Positions 27,475 to 36,518 of a DNA stretch of 64,000 bases are shown here, piece after piece. The DNA is from Williamsia muralis NBRC 105860 (lineage in GTDB: Bacteria > Actinomycetota > Actinomycetes > Mycobacteriales > Mycobacteriaceae), in assembly GCF_001598915.1 (NCBI RefSeq), contig NZ_BDAP01000002.1:124001-188000 (forward strand), read 5' to 3'. A program made the position numbers and the translations under genes. Each line of letters starts with the position of its first letter. The first letter of the stretch is position 1. Under the pieces are notes generated by a model, which saw only the letters and a list, made by a program, of their open reading frames with translations, did not search any database and was not told where the DNA came from.

Positions 27475-27495
27475 GGTGACTCCTTTAGATCGAAT

Positions 27496-27548
27496 GCTTC
27501 GAATGTGAAGCACTTGAGATCAACATAGCAGTGCTTTGAAATCGAAGC
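27496..27548. promoter_or_regulatory. Twin palindromic operators between oxidoreductase and marR
   Basis: GCTTCGAATGTGAAGC (27496-27511) and GCTTTGAAATCGAAGC (27533-27548) are two related 16-base imperfect palindromes of the form GCTTyGA-N2-tcGAAGC. Their centres are 37 bases apart in the 92-base divergent gap. They are probable binding sites of the adjacent MarR protein, placed to control both genes. Confidence 0.65.
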
Positions 27549-27566
27549 AACAGGTAAGCTGTCGAT

Positions 27567-28082
27567 GTGACCGAACGCAGAGAACAACAAGGTCTGAGCG
27601 CCGTCGAGCTCGGCGCGTACCTCGCGCTGATCGAGACGAGCAGCCTGGTGCGGCATGCGGTGGAGCAGCAGTTGCAGGAGGCGGGCAGCCTCAGCTACGT
27701 GCAGTTTCAGTTGCTCGCATCGCTTGGCGACGCACCTACGGGCAGTCGCCGGATGACGGAACTGGCCGACGGCGTGGTTTACAGCAGGAGCGGACTCACC
27801 TATCAAGTGGGTCTTCTGCAACGCGCGGGGCTGGTGACCCGCAGCCCTTCTGAGGAAGATGAACGCGGAATCACCGTGACCGTGACCGAGGCCGGCCGTC
27901 GAGTACTCGCGGCCGTGTTCCCGGGGCACATCGGCATCGTCCGGCAACTACTTTTCGACGCGCTGGACCAGGATGACATCGATGACCTCGCCCGCGTACT
28001 CACGAAAGCCCGTGACCACATGCGAACCATTCCCCCTCGCTCGGCCAAACCCCGCCGGGCGAGCAAACGTCGGGGGGAGTGA
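27567..28082 (+). CDS. MarR family transcriptional regulator
   Basis: A 171-residue winged-helix regulator. Residues 20-130 show the MarR layout: ETSSLVRHAVEQQLQEAGSL, then LSYVQFQLLASLGDAP, the recognition region SRRMTELADGVVYSRSGLTY, and wing ERAGLVTR-like LQRAGLVTRSPSEEDERG. The C-terminus is basic (PRRASKRR). GTG 27567 is the start. It is divergent from the oxidoreductase gene and probably represses both through the twin operators. Confidence 0.88.
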   Translation: MTERREQQGLSAVELGAYLALIETSSLVRHAVEQQLQEAGSLSYVQFQLLASLGDAPTGSRRMTELADGVVYSRSGLTYQVGLLQRAGLVTRSPSEEDERGITVTVTEAGRRVLAAVFPGHIGIVRQLLFDALDQDDIDDLARVLTKARDHMRTIPPRSAKPRRASKRRGE

Positions 28083-28217
28083 AGCGCGAACTACGCGGGG
28101 TCTCTTCGGAACCCGGATTCGCCGGGCAAAACGCTCTGATCGACGAACACTTTCTCGGGGTCAGGTTGAGGGTAAACCTGGATGTGCTTGCAGCCCACCG
28201 TTCGTAAGGTGTTTCTC

Positions 28218-28727
28218 ATGCGAACACACGCGTCGTCGCCACAGACTGACGTCGCCTCGGTAGCCTTCGGCATCGCCGCGTCCGCCGGTCTACTGCACGC
28301 GGTGGCGAGTCTGTACTGGGCCGTCGGCGGCCGTTGGCAACTCGAGTCAGTGGGAGAGTGGGCTGTCGAGCTCGCGCGCGAGAGCCCGGTCGAAATCGGT
28401 CTGGCCCTGGGTCTCATCGCGCTGGTAAAAGCGGTCGCAGCTGTCGTGCCGATGGTCAACGAGCGACGAAAGAGCCGGATCTATCGACCGATTCGATGGT
28501 GTGGTTGGTCAGGCGGTGTCGTTCTGGTGGTGTGGGGAGGGGTCTCGTCGTTGTCGGCGTGCGCGGTGCTCGCCGGCCTCGTCTCGCCCAGCAATGGATT
28601 CAACCGGACCACCATGATCGGGCACGCCTTCATATGGGATCCGCTGTTTGTGGTGTGGGGCGCCGCGCTACTGACGGGTTTATGGCTCACCCGGCCCGCA
28701 CGTCGTCTGGTGCGCCCCGGGTCCTGA
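28218..28727 (+). CDS. DUF3995-like membrane protein
   Basis: A 169-residue protein with four hydrophobic segments. AGLLHAVASLYWAVGGRWQ near the start fits DUF3995 proteins, small membrane proteins of unknown function. The second segment is LALGLIALVKAVAAVVP, and GHAFIWDPLFVVWGAALL lies in the last helix region. ATG 28218 was preferred over an earlier start at 28182 because it begins immediately before the Ser/Thr-rich cytoplasmic end. Confidence 0.7.
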   Translation: MRTHASSPQTDVASVAFGIAASAGLLHAVASLYWAVGGRWQLESVGEWAVELARESPVEIGLALGLIALVKAVAAVVPMVNERRKSRIYRPIRWCGWSGGVVLVVWGGVSSLSACAVLAGLVSPSNGFNRTTMIGHAFIWDPLFVVWGAALLTGLWLTRPARRLVRPGS

Positions 28728-28812
28728 GCTCGATCAACCGCGGAGGTCAGCGCCTGTAGCTGCGTCCTTCGTCAGCGATAACCATTCGCGATCAGCGCGT
28801 CGTTCAGCGACG

Positions 28813-29148
28813 ATGAAACTTGTGGAACCTGATGAAGTACCTGACGATTGGCGCCCAACGGCCGCGGACGGTCCAATCGACCTTGTTGTGGATGGAGAAC
28901 TGTTTCAGGTAGCGATCGCCTCAGACGGCGGTAGCCGATACACCTGGGTAAGCGGTCCCAATTTTGGCTACGGATTCCAGTCCGGCGCCCCGAGTGTTGC
29001 ATGGAGGACTCGCGATCGGCTCCCACCGGCGCCACTCCCGGTCCCGCTACCAACCGTTCGCTATCACCGCACATGTATCAGCGAGTTTCTCGCGGAGATA
29101 GATCCTGAGACCGGCTACTTGTCCGAGGCGCCTTCTGATAGTCCGTGA
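28813..29148 (+). CDS. Hypothetical protein
   Basis: I do not recognise this 111-residue protein. It is probably cytosolic, with alternating strands such as IDLVVDGELFQVAIASDGGSR and YTWVSGPNFGYGF, and a proline-rich stretch PPAPLPVPLPTVRY. The end, CISEFLAEIDPETGYL, is acidic. Codon use is normal for the window, which supports a real gene, but it stands alone between unrelated genes. Confidence 0.5.
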   Translation: MKLVEPDEVPDDWRPTAADGPIDLVVDGELFQVAIASDGGSRYTWVSGPNFGYGFQSGAPSVAWRTRDRLPPAPLPVPLPTVRYHRTCISEFLAEIDPETGYLSEAPSDSP

Positions 29149-29277
29149 CAACGCTGTCGTGGCGCAGTTTGTTTGGGAACTGCTGGTGAGTGTGTCGACT
29201 TCGAGCAAGACGACAATTGCAGCAATCGATTGTTACGACAACTAAATCGGGCAGGCTCAAACGGGGTTGGCACGTAG

Positions 29278-29700
29278 TCACAGCCCGTTGCCGTTGTTGT
29301 GACCGTTGCCCGGGCCACCGGCTCCTCGGGCAGCGTCAATGAGACGGGCTGCATCGATGAGCCCTAGACCGGGATGAATCTCGCGTAAGGCTTTGACTGC
29401 AGGCACCTTTTCTGGCTCACTATCTACGATGCGCTGCACATCGCAGAGGGGTACGTCCCTGGGTGACATATGAACTCTTGGCGGGTCGTTTCGAGTTCGC
29501 CACGACGAAAACGCTGACCACGCAATCCAAGTGGCGACGATCGCCCACAGAATAGTGTTGAAGCAATTCAATGCCGAGGAGTCGGAAATGACCGATCCGA
29601 TGATGTACGGACCACAGGCCATTACGAGTACCGAGCTGGCTACATCCCACCATCGCTCGAGCTTTTTGAACCAGTCGCTGTCGTACCACCGTGAGTGCAT
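29278..29700 (-). CDS. Small membrane protein with L7/L12-like C-terminal segment
   Basis: The 140-residue protein has two hydrophobic helices (VASSVLVMACGPYIIGSVI and FNTILWAIVATWIAWSAF). A short soluble tail reads AVKALREIHPGLGLIDAARLIDA, which resembles the C-terminal domain of ribosomal protein L7/L12, a module often found fused to membrane segments in actinobacteria. It ends in a glycine/asparagine-rich stretch. The ATG at 29698-29700 is the first methionine before the aromatic-rich start. Confidence 0.6.
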   Translation of the reverse strand: MHSRWYDSDWFKKLERWWDVASSVLVMACGPYIIGSVISDSSALNCFNTILWAIVATWIAWSAFSSWRTRNDPPRVHMSPRDVPLCDVQRIVDSEPEKVPAVKALREIHPGLGLIDAARLIDAARGAGGPGNGHNNGNGL

Positions 29701-29821
29701 CGGTAGATCGTAGGCTTGGTATGGCGCAGGTGAGTCCGCTACCGAACTCGAGAACGTTCTTGTGCACCAGAAATCGACAAGAATGCGCAACCGCCTCCAT
29801 AGGATTCGGTACGGTTGCGCC

Positions 29822-30280
29822 ATGCGTACACCGTCAAGGGTCGTGGCAACCGGGTGTCGAATTGTCGCAGTGGTTTTCGCGATGGCGCTTGCGTCCGGAT
29901 GTGGCGACTCGGACTCGTTGGGTGCAGATGACCGTGATGCTGTCGAGGCAGCATTTCTCAATTACGTTGCCACCCGCAATAGCTCGGACACACTGCCCTC
30001 GTCATTTCCGGTTTGTTCAGGCACCACCGAGGGCACGGCCGGCCAACCTTCGATTCCCAGAACGGACTCCCTCGTCGTCGGCGAGATCGAAGGCGTCGAC
30101 GGCACTTCGACAAGGGCGACTGTCAGAATCGTCTCCACCCTTGTAGAAGAGCCTGGAAGCGACACGGGATTGCCGGCGTCACGGCCCGGCCCCTCGAAGG
30201 TTCAGATGGCCAAAGAAGATGGACAATGGAAGCACTGCCCACCGTATTGGACGCGTGGCACGGGCAGTCAGAGACCGTGA
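29822..30280 (+). CDS. Putative lipoprotein
   Basis: The 152-residue product begins with a basic stretch, a hydrophobic core (IVAVVFAMALASG) and the lipobox LASGC, so it is probably exported and lipid-anchored. The mature part (AVEAAFLNYVATRNSSD, TSTRATVRIVSTLVEE, KEDGQWKHCPPYW) resembles small mycobacterial lipoproteins with an NTF2-like fold; two cysteines may form a disulfide. Function is unknown. Immediately after the stop, the same frame stays open for another 50 codons. Confidence 0.7.
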   Translation: MRTPSRVVATGCRIVAVVFAMALASGCGDSDSLGADDRDAVEAAFLNYVATRNSSDTLPSSFPVCSGTTEGTAGQPSIPRTDSLVVGEIEGVDGTSTRATVRIVSTLVEEPGSDTGLPASRPGPSKVQMAKEDGQWKHCPPYWTRGTGSQRP

Positions 30281-30433
30281 TTGTTAGTCGCCCTGTCCGC
30301 CCAAAGTAAATATCGCGTACTCCACGATCCGCACGAGTCGGGCGTCGTGACCCAACAGATGAATGCCGCCGGCATCGTCGACCGTGAGACGCTGCGTCGG
30401 GCTGTCGAATTCGCGAACATGCCGGCCGGATAG
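30281..30433 (+). other. Short open stretch after the lipoprotein, possible gene remnant
   Basis: Directly after the lipoprotein TGA the same frame continues from TTG 30281 for 50 codons with protein-like content, for example YRVLHDPHESGVVTQQMNAA and RETLRRAVEFANMPAG. I do not recognise the family. It may be the decayed 3' end of another gene; no ribosome site is visible. Confidence 0.3.
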
Positions 30434-30510
30434 TCACTGGCACTGGACCAACCGTCTCCCAAGGTGAAGTCTCGAAACCAGCGCAGCCGCCCGATCACGC
30501 CGATCCGCCC

Positions 30511-31209
30511 TCAAGACCAGCTGATCTCGCCTTCACGGTCAACGAGCCGGCCCGATCCATGCCCGGGCCCCTCGGTGGCGAGACTGACGATCGCGTCGGT
30601 GCCTTCGGTGACGGTCTGATGCCCGGAATGGCCGTTGAAATCCGTTGCGGTGTAGCCGGGGTCGGCAGCATTGATTCGGATGCCGACGAGAGCTTTTGCG
30701 TACTGGGTGGTGAGCATGGTCAGCGCCGCCTTCGAGGCCGTGTAGATCGGGGCGACCACGTGAGACTCGGGACGACTCGGATCATGTGTCGCGGCAAGCG
30801 ATCCCATCCCACTGCTCACATTGATGACCACAGGATCATCAGACCGCTTCAGGAGGGGCAGGAAGGCCGTGGTGGTCCGGACGACACCGGCGACGTTCAC
30901 ATCGAGAACGCCGAGTACGTCGGCGCCCGTCAAATCACTCGGATCGCCCATCGGACCCGCAACGCCTGCGTTGTTGATGAGGACGTCGATCGCCCCCTCG
31001 TGTTGCGCGACATTGTCTGCGGCTGCGGCGACCGATAGGTCATCGGTGACATCTATCTCGACGAATCGAGCGCCGAGCGCTTCGGCAGTCGCAGAACCTG
31101 CACGGCTGTCGCGGGCTCCGATCAGAACGGTGTGCCCGTCTTCGATGAGGCGTCGAGCGGTCTCGCGTCCCAGGCCCTTGTTGGCTCCGGTGATGAATGT
31201 GATTGTCAT
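30511..31209 (-). CDS. SDR family oxidoreductase
   Basis: A 232-residue short-chain dehydrogenase/reductase. The Rossmann motif is TGANKGLGRETARRL, NNAG occurs in VLINNAGVAGPM, catalytic Ser lies in INVSSGMGSL, and Tyr-x3-Lys in PIYTASKAAL. The form TGANKGLG and the RINAADPGYTATDFNGHSG segment suggest the carbonyl-reductase-like group. The ATG at 31207-31209 is used. It is divergent from an XRE regulator gene, a common pairing in actinobacteria that suggests local control. Confidence 0.9.
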   Translation of the reverse strand: MTITFITGANKGLGRETARRLIEDGHTVLIGARDSRAGSATAEALGARFVEIDVTDDLSVAAAADNVAQHEGAIDVLINNAGVAGPMGDPSDLTGADVLGVLDVNVAGVVRTTTAFLPLLKRSDDPVVINVSSGMGSLAATHDPSRPESHVVAPIYTASKAALTMLTTQYAKALVGIRINAADPGYTATDFNGHSGHQTVTEGTDAIVSLATEGPGHGSGRLVDREGEISWS

Positions 31210-31311
31210 GCATTCATCCTGTACTCGACACAGACAGCTCACCAGAGACAGTTCGACCGTAGGACAACGAGTACCACCTTCGAACCGTGCCGGCGGTGCA
31301 CAATCGAGGAC

Positions 31312-32172
31312 GTGAACACTCACCCGACCGATCTCGGCGTCACCTTGCGCGCCTGGCGCGACCGGATGTCACCGTCCGCGGCCGGACTACCGGAGCGGCA
31401 CGCCCGCCGTGCCAAAGGCCTACGACGGGAGGAACTCGCCGACCTGGCCGGCGTGTCCGTCGACTATGTCGTGCGGCTCGAGCAGGGCCGGGCGACGACG
31501 CCGTCTGCGCAAGTAGTCGCATCGCTTGGTCGAGCACTGCAACTGACGGATACGGAGCGAGACCATCTGTACAGATTGGCCGGGCATGTCCCTCCCGGCT
31601 CCGACGAGATCTCCGATCACATCCCACCCGGCGTTCACCGTGTCCTGAACCGGCTCGGAGACACAGCGGTCGCGGTCTTTGCCGCAGATTGGCAGCTGAT
31701 CTGGTGGAACCGGGGCTGGGCGGCTCTGGTCGGCGATCCATCGTCAACTTCACCGTCGCTCCGCAACTTCGCCCGCGACACTTTCCTCGCCGACGACAAC
31801 CCGGCGCTGGCGCAATGGCCCGTGACAATACTCGCCGGTGATACCGCGGAAGAAGCCATTGTGTCCGACCTACGCCGAGCCACCGGGCGTTTCCCGAACA
31901 ACATTCGCCTGCTCAAGCTGATCGACTCGCTCACTGCCGGTAGCGAGCGTTTCGCCGACCTATGGGCCTCCGGCAAGGTTGGAGCACATCGGGAGTCACA
32001 CAAGATCATCGAGCATCCCCAGGTTGGGCCCATCACGGTGGACTGCGACGTCCTCACCGACGGTGACGCGGAGTTGAAGATCGTGATACTCACCGCTGCA
32101 ACGGATTCCGAAGACGAAACCAAACTTCGGCTGGCGACCCTGTCTGGTGTATCAGAGGCTGCTCACCGCTAG
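31312..32172 (+). CDS. XRE/MmyB-like transcriptional regulator
   Basis: The 286-residue protein begins with a helix-turn-helix (RRAKGLRREELADLAGVSVDYVVRLEQG, residues about 31-58). A larger C-terminal ligand-binding PAS-like region, as in MmyB proteins, follows with VFAADWQLIWWNRGWAALVGD and ESHKIIEHPQVGPITVDCDVL. In actinobacteria such regulators usually sit divergent from an SDR gene, as here. GTG 31312 leaves a 102-base shared promoter region. Confidence 0.88.
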   Translation: MNTHPTDLGVTLRAWRDRMSPSAAGLPERHARRAKGLRREELADLAGVSVDYVVRLEQGRATTPSAQVVASLGRALQLTDTERDHLYRLAGHVPPGSDEISDHIPPGVHRVLNRLGDTAVAVFAADWQLIWWNRGWAALVGDPSSTSPSLRNFARDTFLADDNPALAQWPVTILAGDTAEEAIVSDLRRATGRFPNNIRLLKLIDSLTAGSERFADLWASGKVGAHRESHKIIEHPQVGPITVDCDVLTDGDAELKIVILTAATDSEDETKLRLATLSGVSEAAHR

Positions 32173-32511
32173 CCCGCCCTCGGCGCGATCACCAGACAGC
32201 GGAGGAACCACTCCTGACTCCGTCTGCAGGGTTCGCTGGCTCCGACCGCACTATTGCAGGTCGGGCGGCATGCTTGTACCCACTGCACAGCTCGCCGATC
32301 GCGGAACATGTTGTCCCGCAGGGTAAGGCCCGCTCCATTGTCAGGCGAGATCACAGGGAGTGGCTTGCCGTGTGTACGGCGGTTGACATCCCAGAGAGCG
32401 CGCTGGGAGGATGTGTGACGTAGGCCACTTCAAAGGCGGAGTTCCTCAAAGTGCGACTCCGAGAGTTCTCGGATTTGCAAGAGCAGACCACGCCGGAGTT
32501 GGGAGCACCAT
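32173..32511 (+). promoter_or_regulatory. Region upstream of nitrile hydratase genes
   Basis: A 339-base non-coding stretch. A TTGACA box lies at 32383-32388 with a weak -10 candidate (GAGGAT, 32407-32412). A small palindrome TCCGAG-N4-CTCGGA at 32458-32473 sits between it and the nthB start and could bind a regulator or form a hairpin. No regulator gene of the nitrile type is adjacent. Confidence 0.4.
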
Positions 32512-33297
32512 ATGAACGGCGTATTCGATCTCGGAGGGACCGATGGTCTCGGTCCGGTCGACCCTTCGGACAGTGAACCGGTCTTCAGGGCCGAGTGGGA
32601 AAAGACGGTGTTCGCCATGTACCCGGCCTGCGTTGGCGCCGGGTACTTCGGTATTGACCAGTTCCGACACGGCACCGAGAAGATGGACCCGGCGACTTAC
32701 CTCAGCTCGCCCTACTACCAGCACTGGCTCCACTCCATCGAGGCCCACGTCATCGAGATAGGCGCTATCGAGGCGGATGAACTAGCCCGGCGCACCCGCC
32801 ACTATCTCGACAACCCCGACGCCCCACTCCCTGAACACAGCCAACGCCAAGAGCTGCTCGACTTCGTTGATATAGCGGTATCGGCTGGCGCTTCCGCTGC
32901 TCGAAGAACCAGCAAGCAGCCGCGATTCACCGTCGGTGACAAGGTGCGCACGGCGCACGTCAGCCCGTTCGGACACACCCGGTTGGCCCGGTACATCCGA
33001 GGTAAACAGGCTGTGGTTGTCGCTCACCGCGGGTCGTTCATCTACCCAGATTCGGCAGGGAATGGGCTCGGCGACGCACCCGAGCATGTCTACACCATCA
33101 AGTTCACCAGCGAAGAGTTGTGGGGCAAAGGCTTTGGCGATCCGAATGCGTCGGTGTGTTTCGACGTATGGGACCCCTACGTCGAATTGGTCGATGAAGA
33201 GAACGGGGCGACCGCATGGGTGCAGGGGCCTCAGGTCAAGAAGAAACTGCCGCCCGCGTCAAGGCGCTGGAGTCGATGCTCATCGAAAAGGGGGTGA
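32512..33297 (+). CDS. nthB: Nitrile hydratase, beta subunit
   Basis: The 261-residue protein matches beta subunits of nitrile hydratase, which hydrates nitriles to amides as an alpha-beta dimer. Visible landmarks: [16 protein letters not shown] at the start, [15 protein letters not shown], the SH3-like C-terminal domain with [28 protein letters not shown], and [11 protein letters not shown] at the usual C-terminus. The frame continues about 36 residues past that point and overlaps nthA by 82 bases. Beta-before-alpha order is typical of the cobalt-dependent class. Confidence 0.92.
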   Translation: MNGVFDLGGTDGLGPVDPSDSEPVFRAEWEKTVFAMYPACVGAGYFGIDQFRHGTEKMDPATYLSSPYYQHWLHSIEAHVIEIGAIEADELARRTRHYLDNPDAPLPEHSQRQELLDFVDIAVSAGASAARRTSKQPRFTVGDKVRTAHVSPFGHTRLARYIRGKQAVVVAHRGSFIYPDSAGNGLGDAPEHVYTIKFTSEELWGKGFGDPNASVCFDVWDPYVELVDEENGATAWVQGPQVKKKLPPASRRWSRCSSKRG

Positions 33298-33815
33298 TGA
33301 CGAGCTCGATGGTCGACCGAATCGTCGACATCTATGAGAATCAGGTCGGGCCGCAGCTGGGAGCGAAGGTCGTCGCGAAAGCGTGGGTTGACAACGACTT
33401 TCGGCAGCGACTCCTCGACAACGCTGGCGCAGCCTGCAAGGAACTAGGCATCGGTGGTCTGCAAGGCGAAGACATGGTGGTCCTCGAGGACACCGACGAG
33501 GTGCACCACGCCATCGTGTGCACTTTGTGCTCGTGCTACCCGTGGCCGGTTCTCGGGTTGCCTCCCAACTGGTACAAAGACCCGCAGTATCGGGCCCGCA
33601 TCGTGCGTGAGCCGCGCAAGGTCCTGGCCGACGACTTCGGATTCGCGATCGCCGACTCGGTCGAGATCCGCATCTGGGACTCGAGTTCGGAGATGCGTTA
33701 TTGGGTGCTGCCGCAGCGACCCGCCGGTACCGACGGCTGGAGCGAAGAACAACTCGCTGCACTGGTCACACGGGATTCGATGATCGGCGTCGGCCCGGTC
33801 AGGGCCGCATCATGA
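33216..33815 (+). CDS. nthA: Nitrile hydratase, alpha subunit (cobalt type)
   Basis: A 199-residue subunit that carries the active-site metal. The metal motif VCTLCSC places ligands at Cys102, Cys105 and Cys107; threonine after the first cysteine marks the cobalt type, while iron types have serine. Other conserved stretches are [33 protein letters not shown] and [23 protein letters not shown]. It overlaps nthB at its start and the accessory gene by 4 bases (ATGA) at its end, so the three genes are translationally coupled. Confidence 0.95.
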   Translation: MGAGASGQEETAARVKALESMLIEKGVMTSSMVDRIVDIYENQVGPQLGAKVVAKAWVDNDFRQRLLDNAGAACKELGIGGLQGEDMVVLEDTDEVHHAIVCTLCSCYPWPVLGLPPNWYKDPQYRARIVREPRKVLADDFGFAIADSVEIRIWDSSSEMRYWVLPQRPAGTDGWSEEQLAALVTRDSMIGVGPVRAAS

Positions 33816-34240
33816 ACGACGTGCCCGCCACCGCACGAGATGCGGACCGCCGAGCGGTGGATGATCTGGTCCGCAACCTACCCGGCGGGCGACCTGGGGA
33901 AATGGCATTCGATCACCCCTGGGAGATCAGAGCTTTCGCGCTGGCGGTGGCGGCACACACCGTAGGCGAATTCGATTGGCAACTGTTCCAAGGCGCGCTC
34001 ATCGACGCCATCAAGGACTGGGAGTCAACCCGCTCCGTGACCTCCGATGAGTCGTGGTCGTACTACGAACACTGGGTGATCGCACTGGAGGCAGTCATGG
34101 CCAGTAACGGAGCCATCGACCGTGCCGCTCTGACGAATCGGACGGCAGAGGTTCTGGCTGCACCACCGAACCGCAACCACTACAAAGCCATACTCGAACC
34201 AGTCGCGATTGATGCCGCGATCACTGCAGCGCCCAGCTGA
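33812..34240 (+). CDS. Nitrile hydratase accessory protein
   Basis: The 142-residue protein resembles the N-terminal half of the beta subunit ([44 protein letters not shown]) as do NhhG/NhlE-type proteins. In Rhodococcus these escort cobalt into the alpha subunit by subunit swapping. The ATG at 33812 overlaps the nthA stop. No amidase, aldoxime dehydratase or cobalt transporter gene is present in the window. Confidence 0.85.
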   Translation: MNDVPATARDADRRAVDDLVRNLPGGRPGEMAFDHPWEIRAFALAVAAHTVGEFDWQLFQGALIDAIKDWESTRSVTSDESWSYYEHWVIALEAVMASNGAIDRAALTNRTAEVLAAPPNRNHYKAILEPVAIDAAITAAPS

Positions 34241-34284
34241 CTGTGCCCGCAGGCCGACCGGCCCCTAGTCGTCGCCGATCCACA

Positions 34285-34484
34285 TCACGAACCCAGAACC
34301 TCCCTGACCCTGGTCAACTGTTCTACGAACCGCTGCCGGTAGAGCGCGGTGAAGCGATGCAAGGGTTGATCGAGGATCGCACGGGCTGTCAGGTCTGAAA
34401 CCTCGAGCAGCTCAGCCACTTCAGCCGCCGCAACCGACGGATCTGCACTGTGCTGCACGATTGCTCGGCGTTGTCGGGTTTCAT
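34285..34484 (-). pseudogene. Decayed duplicate of the 37,137 gene (C-terminal fragment)
   Basis: This stretch is nearly identical to the 3' end of the gene at 37,137-38,036, including the stop codon and flanking bases. Relative to that copy it lacks 82 bases (equivalent to 37,314-37,395), lost between two CGAT repeats. The loss shifts the frame, so the fragment cannot encode the intact tail. Homology ends abruptly near 34,484. Both copies lie in the same orientation about 2.85 kb apart. Confidence 0.8.
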
Positions 34485-34652
34485 CCGGTCAACACCAGCA
34501 GGACAGTGCACCCTACCGGCGCCTGCAACCCCACGCCCCCCGAGTCTCATTGCCTCTGTATAACACTCGGCAGTATCGCCGCGGTCCATCGAAGAGTTGA
34601 CCTTTGGGTCGGTACGCACCCACCATCGGCACGGTGTGGAAAGGTTCGCTGT

Positions 34653-36518
34653 ATGGGGTTTGGGTGGGCGCAGGTACGCGGAATCAGTTACAGCACCATG
34701 GGGCGTCCTGTTCGTGCGACTGTTCATCACTCCGACGGCAGCGTGTCTCGGGTGTGGGTCGACCTCCCGCAGCGCAAGCGCATTGAGAATTTGTCGGGGC
34801 AGCCGACGTACATCGAGAACGCCGACGCTGAATACCGGTGGCATGACGACGAGGGCGTGATGATCCGCGCGATGAAATCGCCAAGCCGTCTTGTGGTCAC
34901 GATGGGGGGTGTAGGCCCAGAAAACCTCCTGACGGCGTATCGATACTGGCCGCAATCCAGCGAGAACCTATTGGGAACACCGTCAGAGCCGCGCGAGGTG
35001 CAGGTCCGCGGACGCCAGGGTTGGCAGGTGGAGTTCGCGTCAACGCGTAGGGGTATACAGGCGACCACGTACGTCATCGACGCCGAACTGGGGGTCGCGC
35101 TGGCGTGGAGTCAGGGCGAGGAGTGGATGGAGCTATCTGATCCTGTGCTCGACGAGGACTTCGACGACGATCTTTTCGTGTGGGACGGCGAGGTCCGCGA
35201 CCAAGAAGAGCAGATCTCGATCCAGCAGCGCGAGCACGAGGACAAGCAGCATCGGCTCGCTGTGATGCCACGTTCAGATCCGACCTGGCTGCCGTCGAAA
35301 GTCACCACCACGGTGGACGACGGCGATCCGAAGACCGGAGCGATGGACCTGACGGCGACGTTGCAGCATTCCCAGGTGATGGTGCGCCGGTGGCTTACCG
35401 AACTGGATGAACCCGCACCCATATGGCAATCGGAGTTCTACTCGCACACACACCGCGGGCAACAGGGACCGTGGACGATCGAGATCCGCAGCCAACACCA
35501 ACTCGCAGAAGGAGACGGCCAACGCATCCTCGACTCGATCCCACCAGTCCCGCCTCCCGCACAGTCGCCTGCCGAGATACGGGCCGACCTCGAACGAGAA
35601 CGCCTCGCTGCCCAAGAAGCTGAAGAGACCGCCGCGCTCGGCACCGGACGCCTGCTCAGCAGCTACCTCGGCGGGCACGCATCGCTACTGATCCGTACCG
35701 ACTTCACCGACAACGGTCTCTGGCGCGAAACAGCACTCGCGGCCATGGCCCCGCAACCCAGCGACTTCGACGACGACACCGAGTTTCAAGCCGGCCTTAC
35801 ATGTATCGACCACCCCGAGAACGACGGCCTGACCGTGCCCATGCTCCTCGAACTGATCGGCTCCGGCCCACCTCACTACGTGTTCCTGGCAGACAACGAA
35901 ACCATCGTCAATCCCGAACACCCGATCGTCGCTGTCGACACCAGTCCAGCGGAATGGAGCGAGGACACCGATCTCTTGCGTGGGCAGACGATTCGGATAA
36001 TTCCCGAACAGATGTGGTCCATCGAAAACAACCTATCCATCAGCAACATGGGTTTCGATGACTTCGTCCGAGGCACCCAACCCGACGGGGTGTATCGCGG
36101 TTTCCCCAAACCCAAGCCGCCGGCCCACATCCTCTCCACCGCCGAACTCATCGACGCCGTCGCCCAGAATACGTCCACCGAAACACTTGCCCGCCTGCAC
36201 CACACAGTCCAAGAGCTCAACGACAGTTCCGTCTGGCACATAAGCCGGGTTCCCGACTTCACTCAGCACCACACGAATGTCAGCGAACACGACTACCGCG
36301 GAGCAAACCTGGTCGGCCGGGACGAGTACCTGTCCGCCATCGCGGCCGCCGGCTCAGGCTTGCACCTGATGGTCAGCATCCCACGCGGGTACTGGTACAT
36401 CGTGTTCGAAGAGAACACATTTCGTCCCATCGCCGCGATGATGGTGCAGTCGCCTGCCCCTCCACCACAGCAGTTAGCAGCAAGAGCCACCGAACATCCG
36501 CCGTTGCGGTCGGACTAG
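34653..36518 (+). CDS. Large uncharacterised protein with a DUF6924-like region
   Basis: A 621-residue protein. Residues 1-200 share a module with the two minus-strand neighbours: the shared pattern runs from VQVRGRQGWQVEFAS, through YVIDAELGVALAWSQG to DDDLFVWDGEV, a LolA/LppX-like beta domain by appearance. Residues about 342-485 (LLIRTDFTDNGLWRE, VFLADNETIVNPEHPIVAVD, MWSIENNLSISNMGFDDFV) resemble DUF6924. The central part is rich in Glu/Gln, probably helical. ATG 34653 has GGAAAGG upstream; ATG 34698 is an alternative. Function is unknown. Its stop overlaps that of the converging membrane gene by 4 bases. Confidence 0.7.
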   Translation: MGFGWAQVRGISYSTMGRPVRATVHHSDGSVSRVWVDLPQRKRIENLSGQPTYIENADAEYRWHDDEGVMIRAMKSPSRLVVTMGGVGPENLLTAYRYWPQSSENLLGTPSEPREVQVRGRQGWQVEFASTRRGIQATTYVIDAELGVALAWSQGEEWMELSDPVLDEDFDDDLFVWDGEVRDQEEQISIQQREHEDKQHRLAVMPRSDPTWLPSKVTTTVDDGDPKTGAMDLTATLQHSQVMVRRWLTELDEPAPIWQSEFYSHTHRGQQGPWTIEIRSQHQLAEGDGQRILDSIPPVPPPAQSPAEIRADLERERLAAQEAEETAALGTGRLLSSYLGGHASLLIRTDFTDNGLWRETALAAMAPQPSDFDDDTEFQAGLTCIDHPENDGLTVPMLLELIGSGPPHYVFLADNETIVNPEHPIVAVDTSPAEWSEDTDLLRGQTIRIIPEQMWSIENNLSISNMGFDDFVRGTQPDGVYRGFPKPKPPAHILSTAELIDAVAQNTSTETLARLHHTVQELNDSSVWHISRVPDFTQHHTNVSEHDYRGANLVGRDEYLSAIAAAGSGLHLMVSIPRGYWYIVFEENTFRPIAAMMVQSPAPPPQQLAARATEHPPLRSD

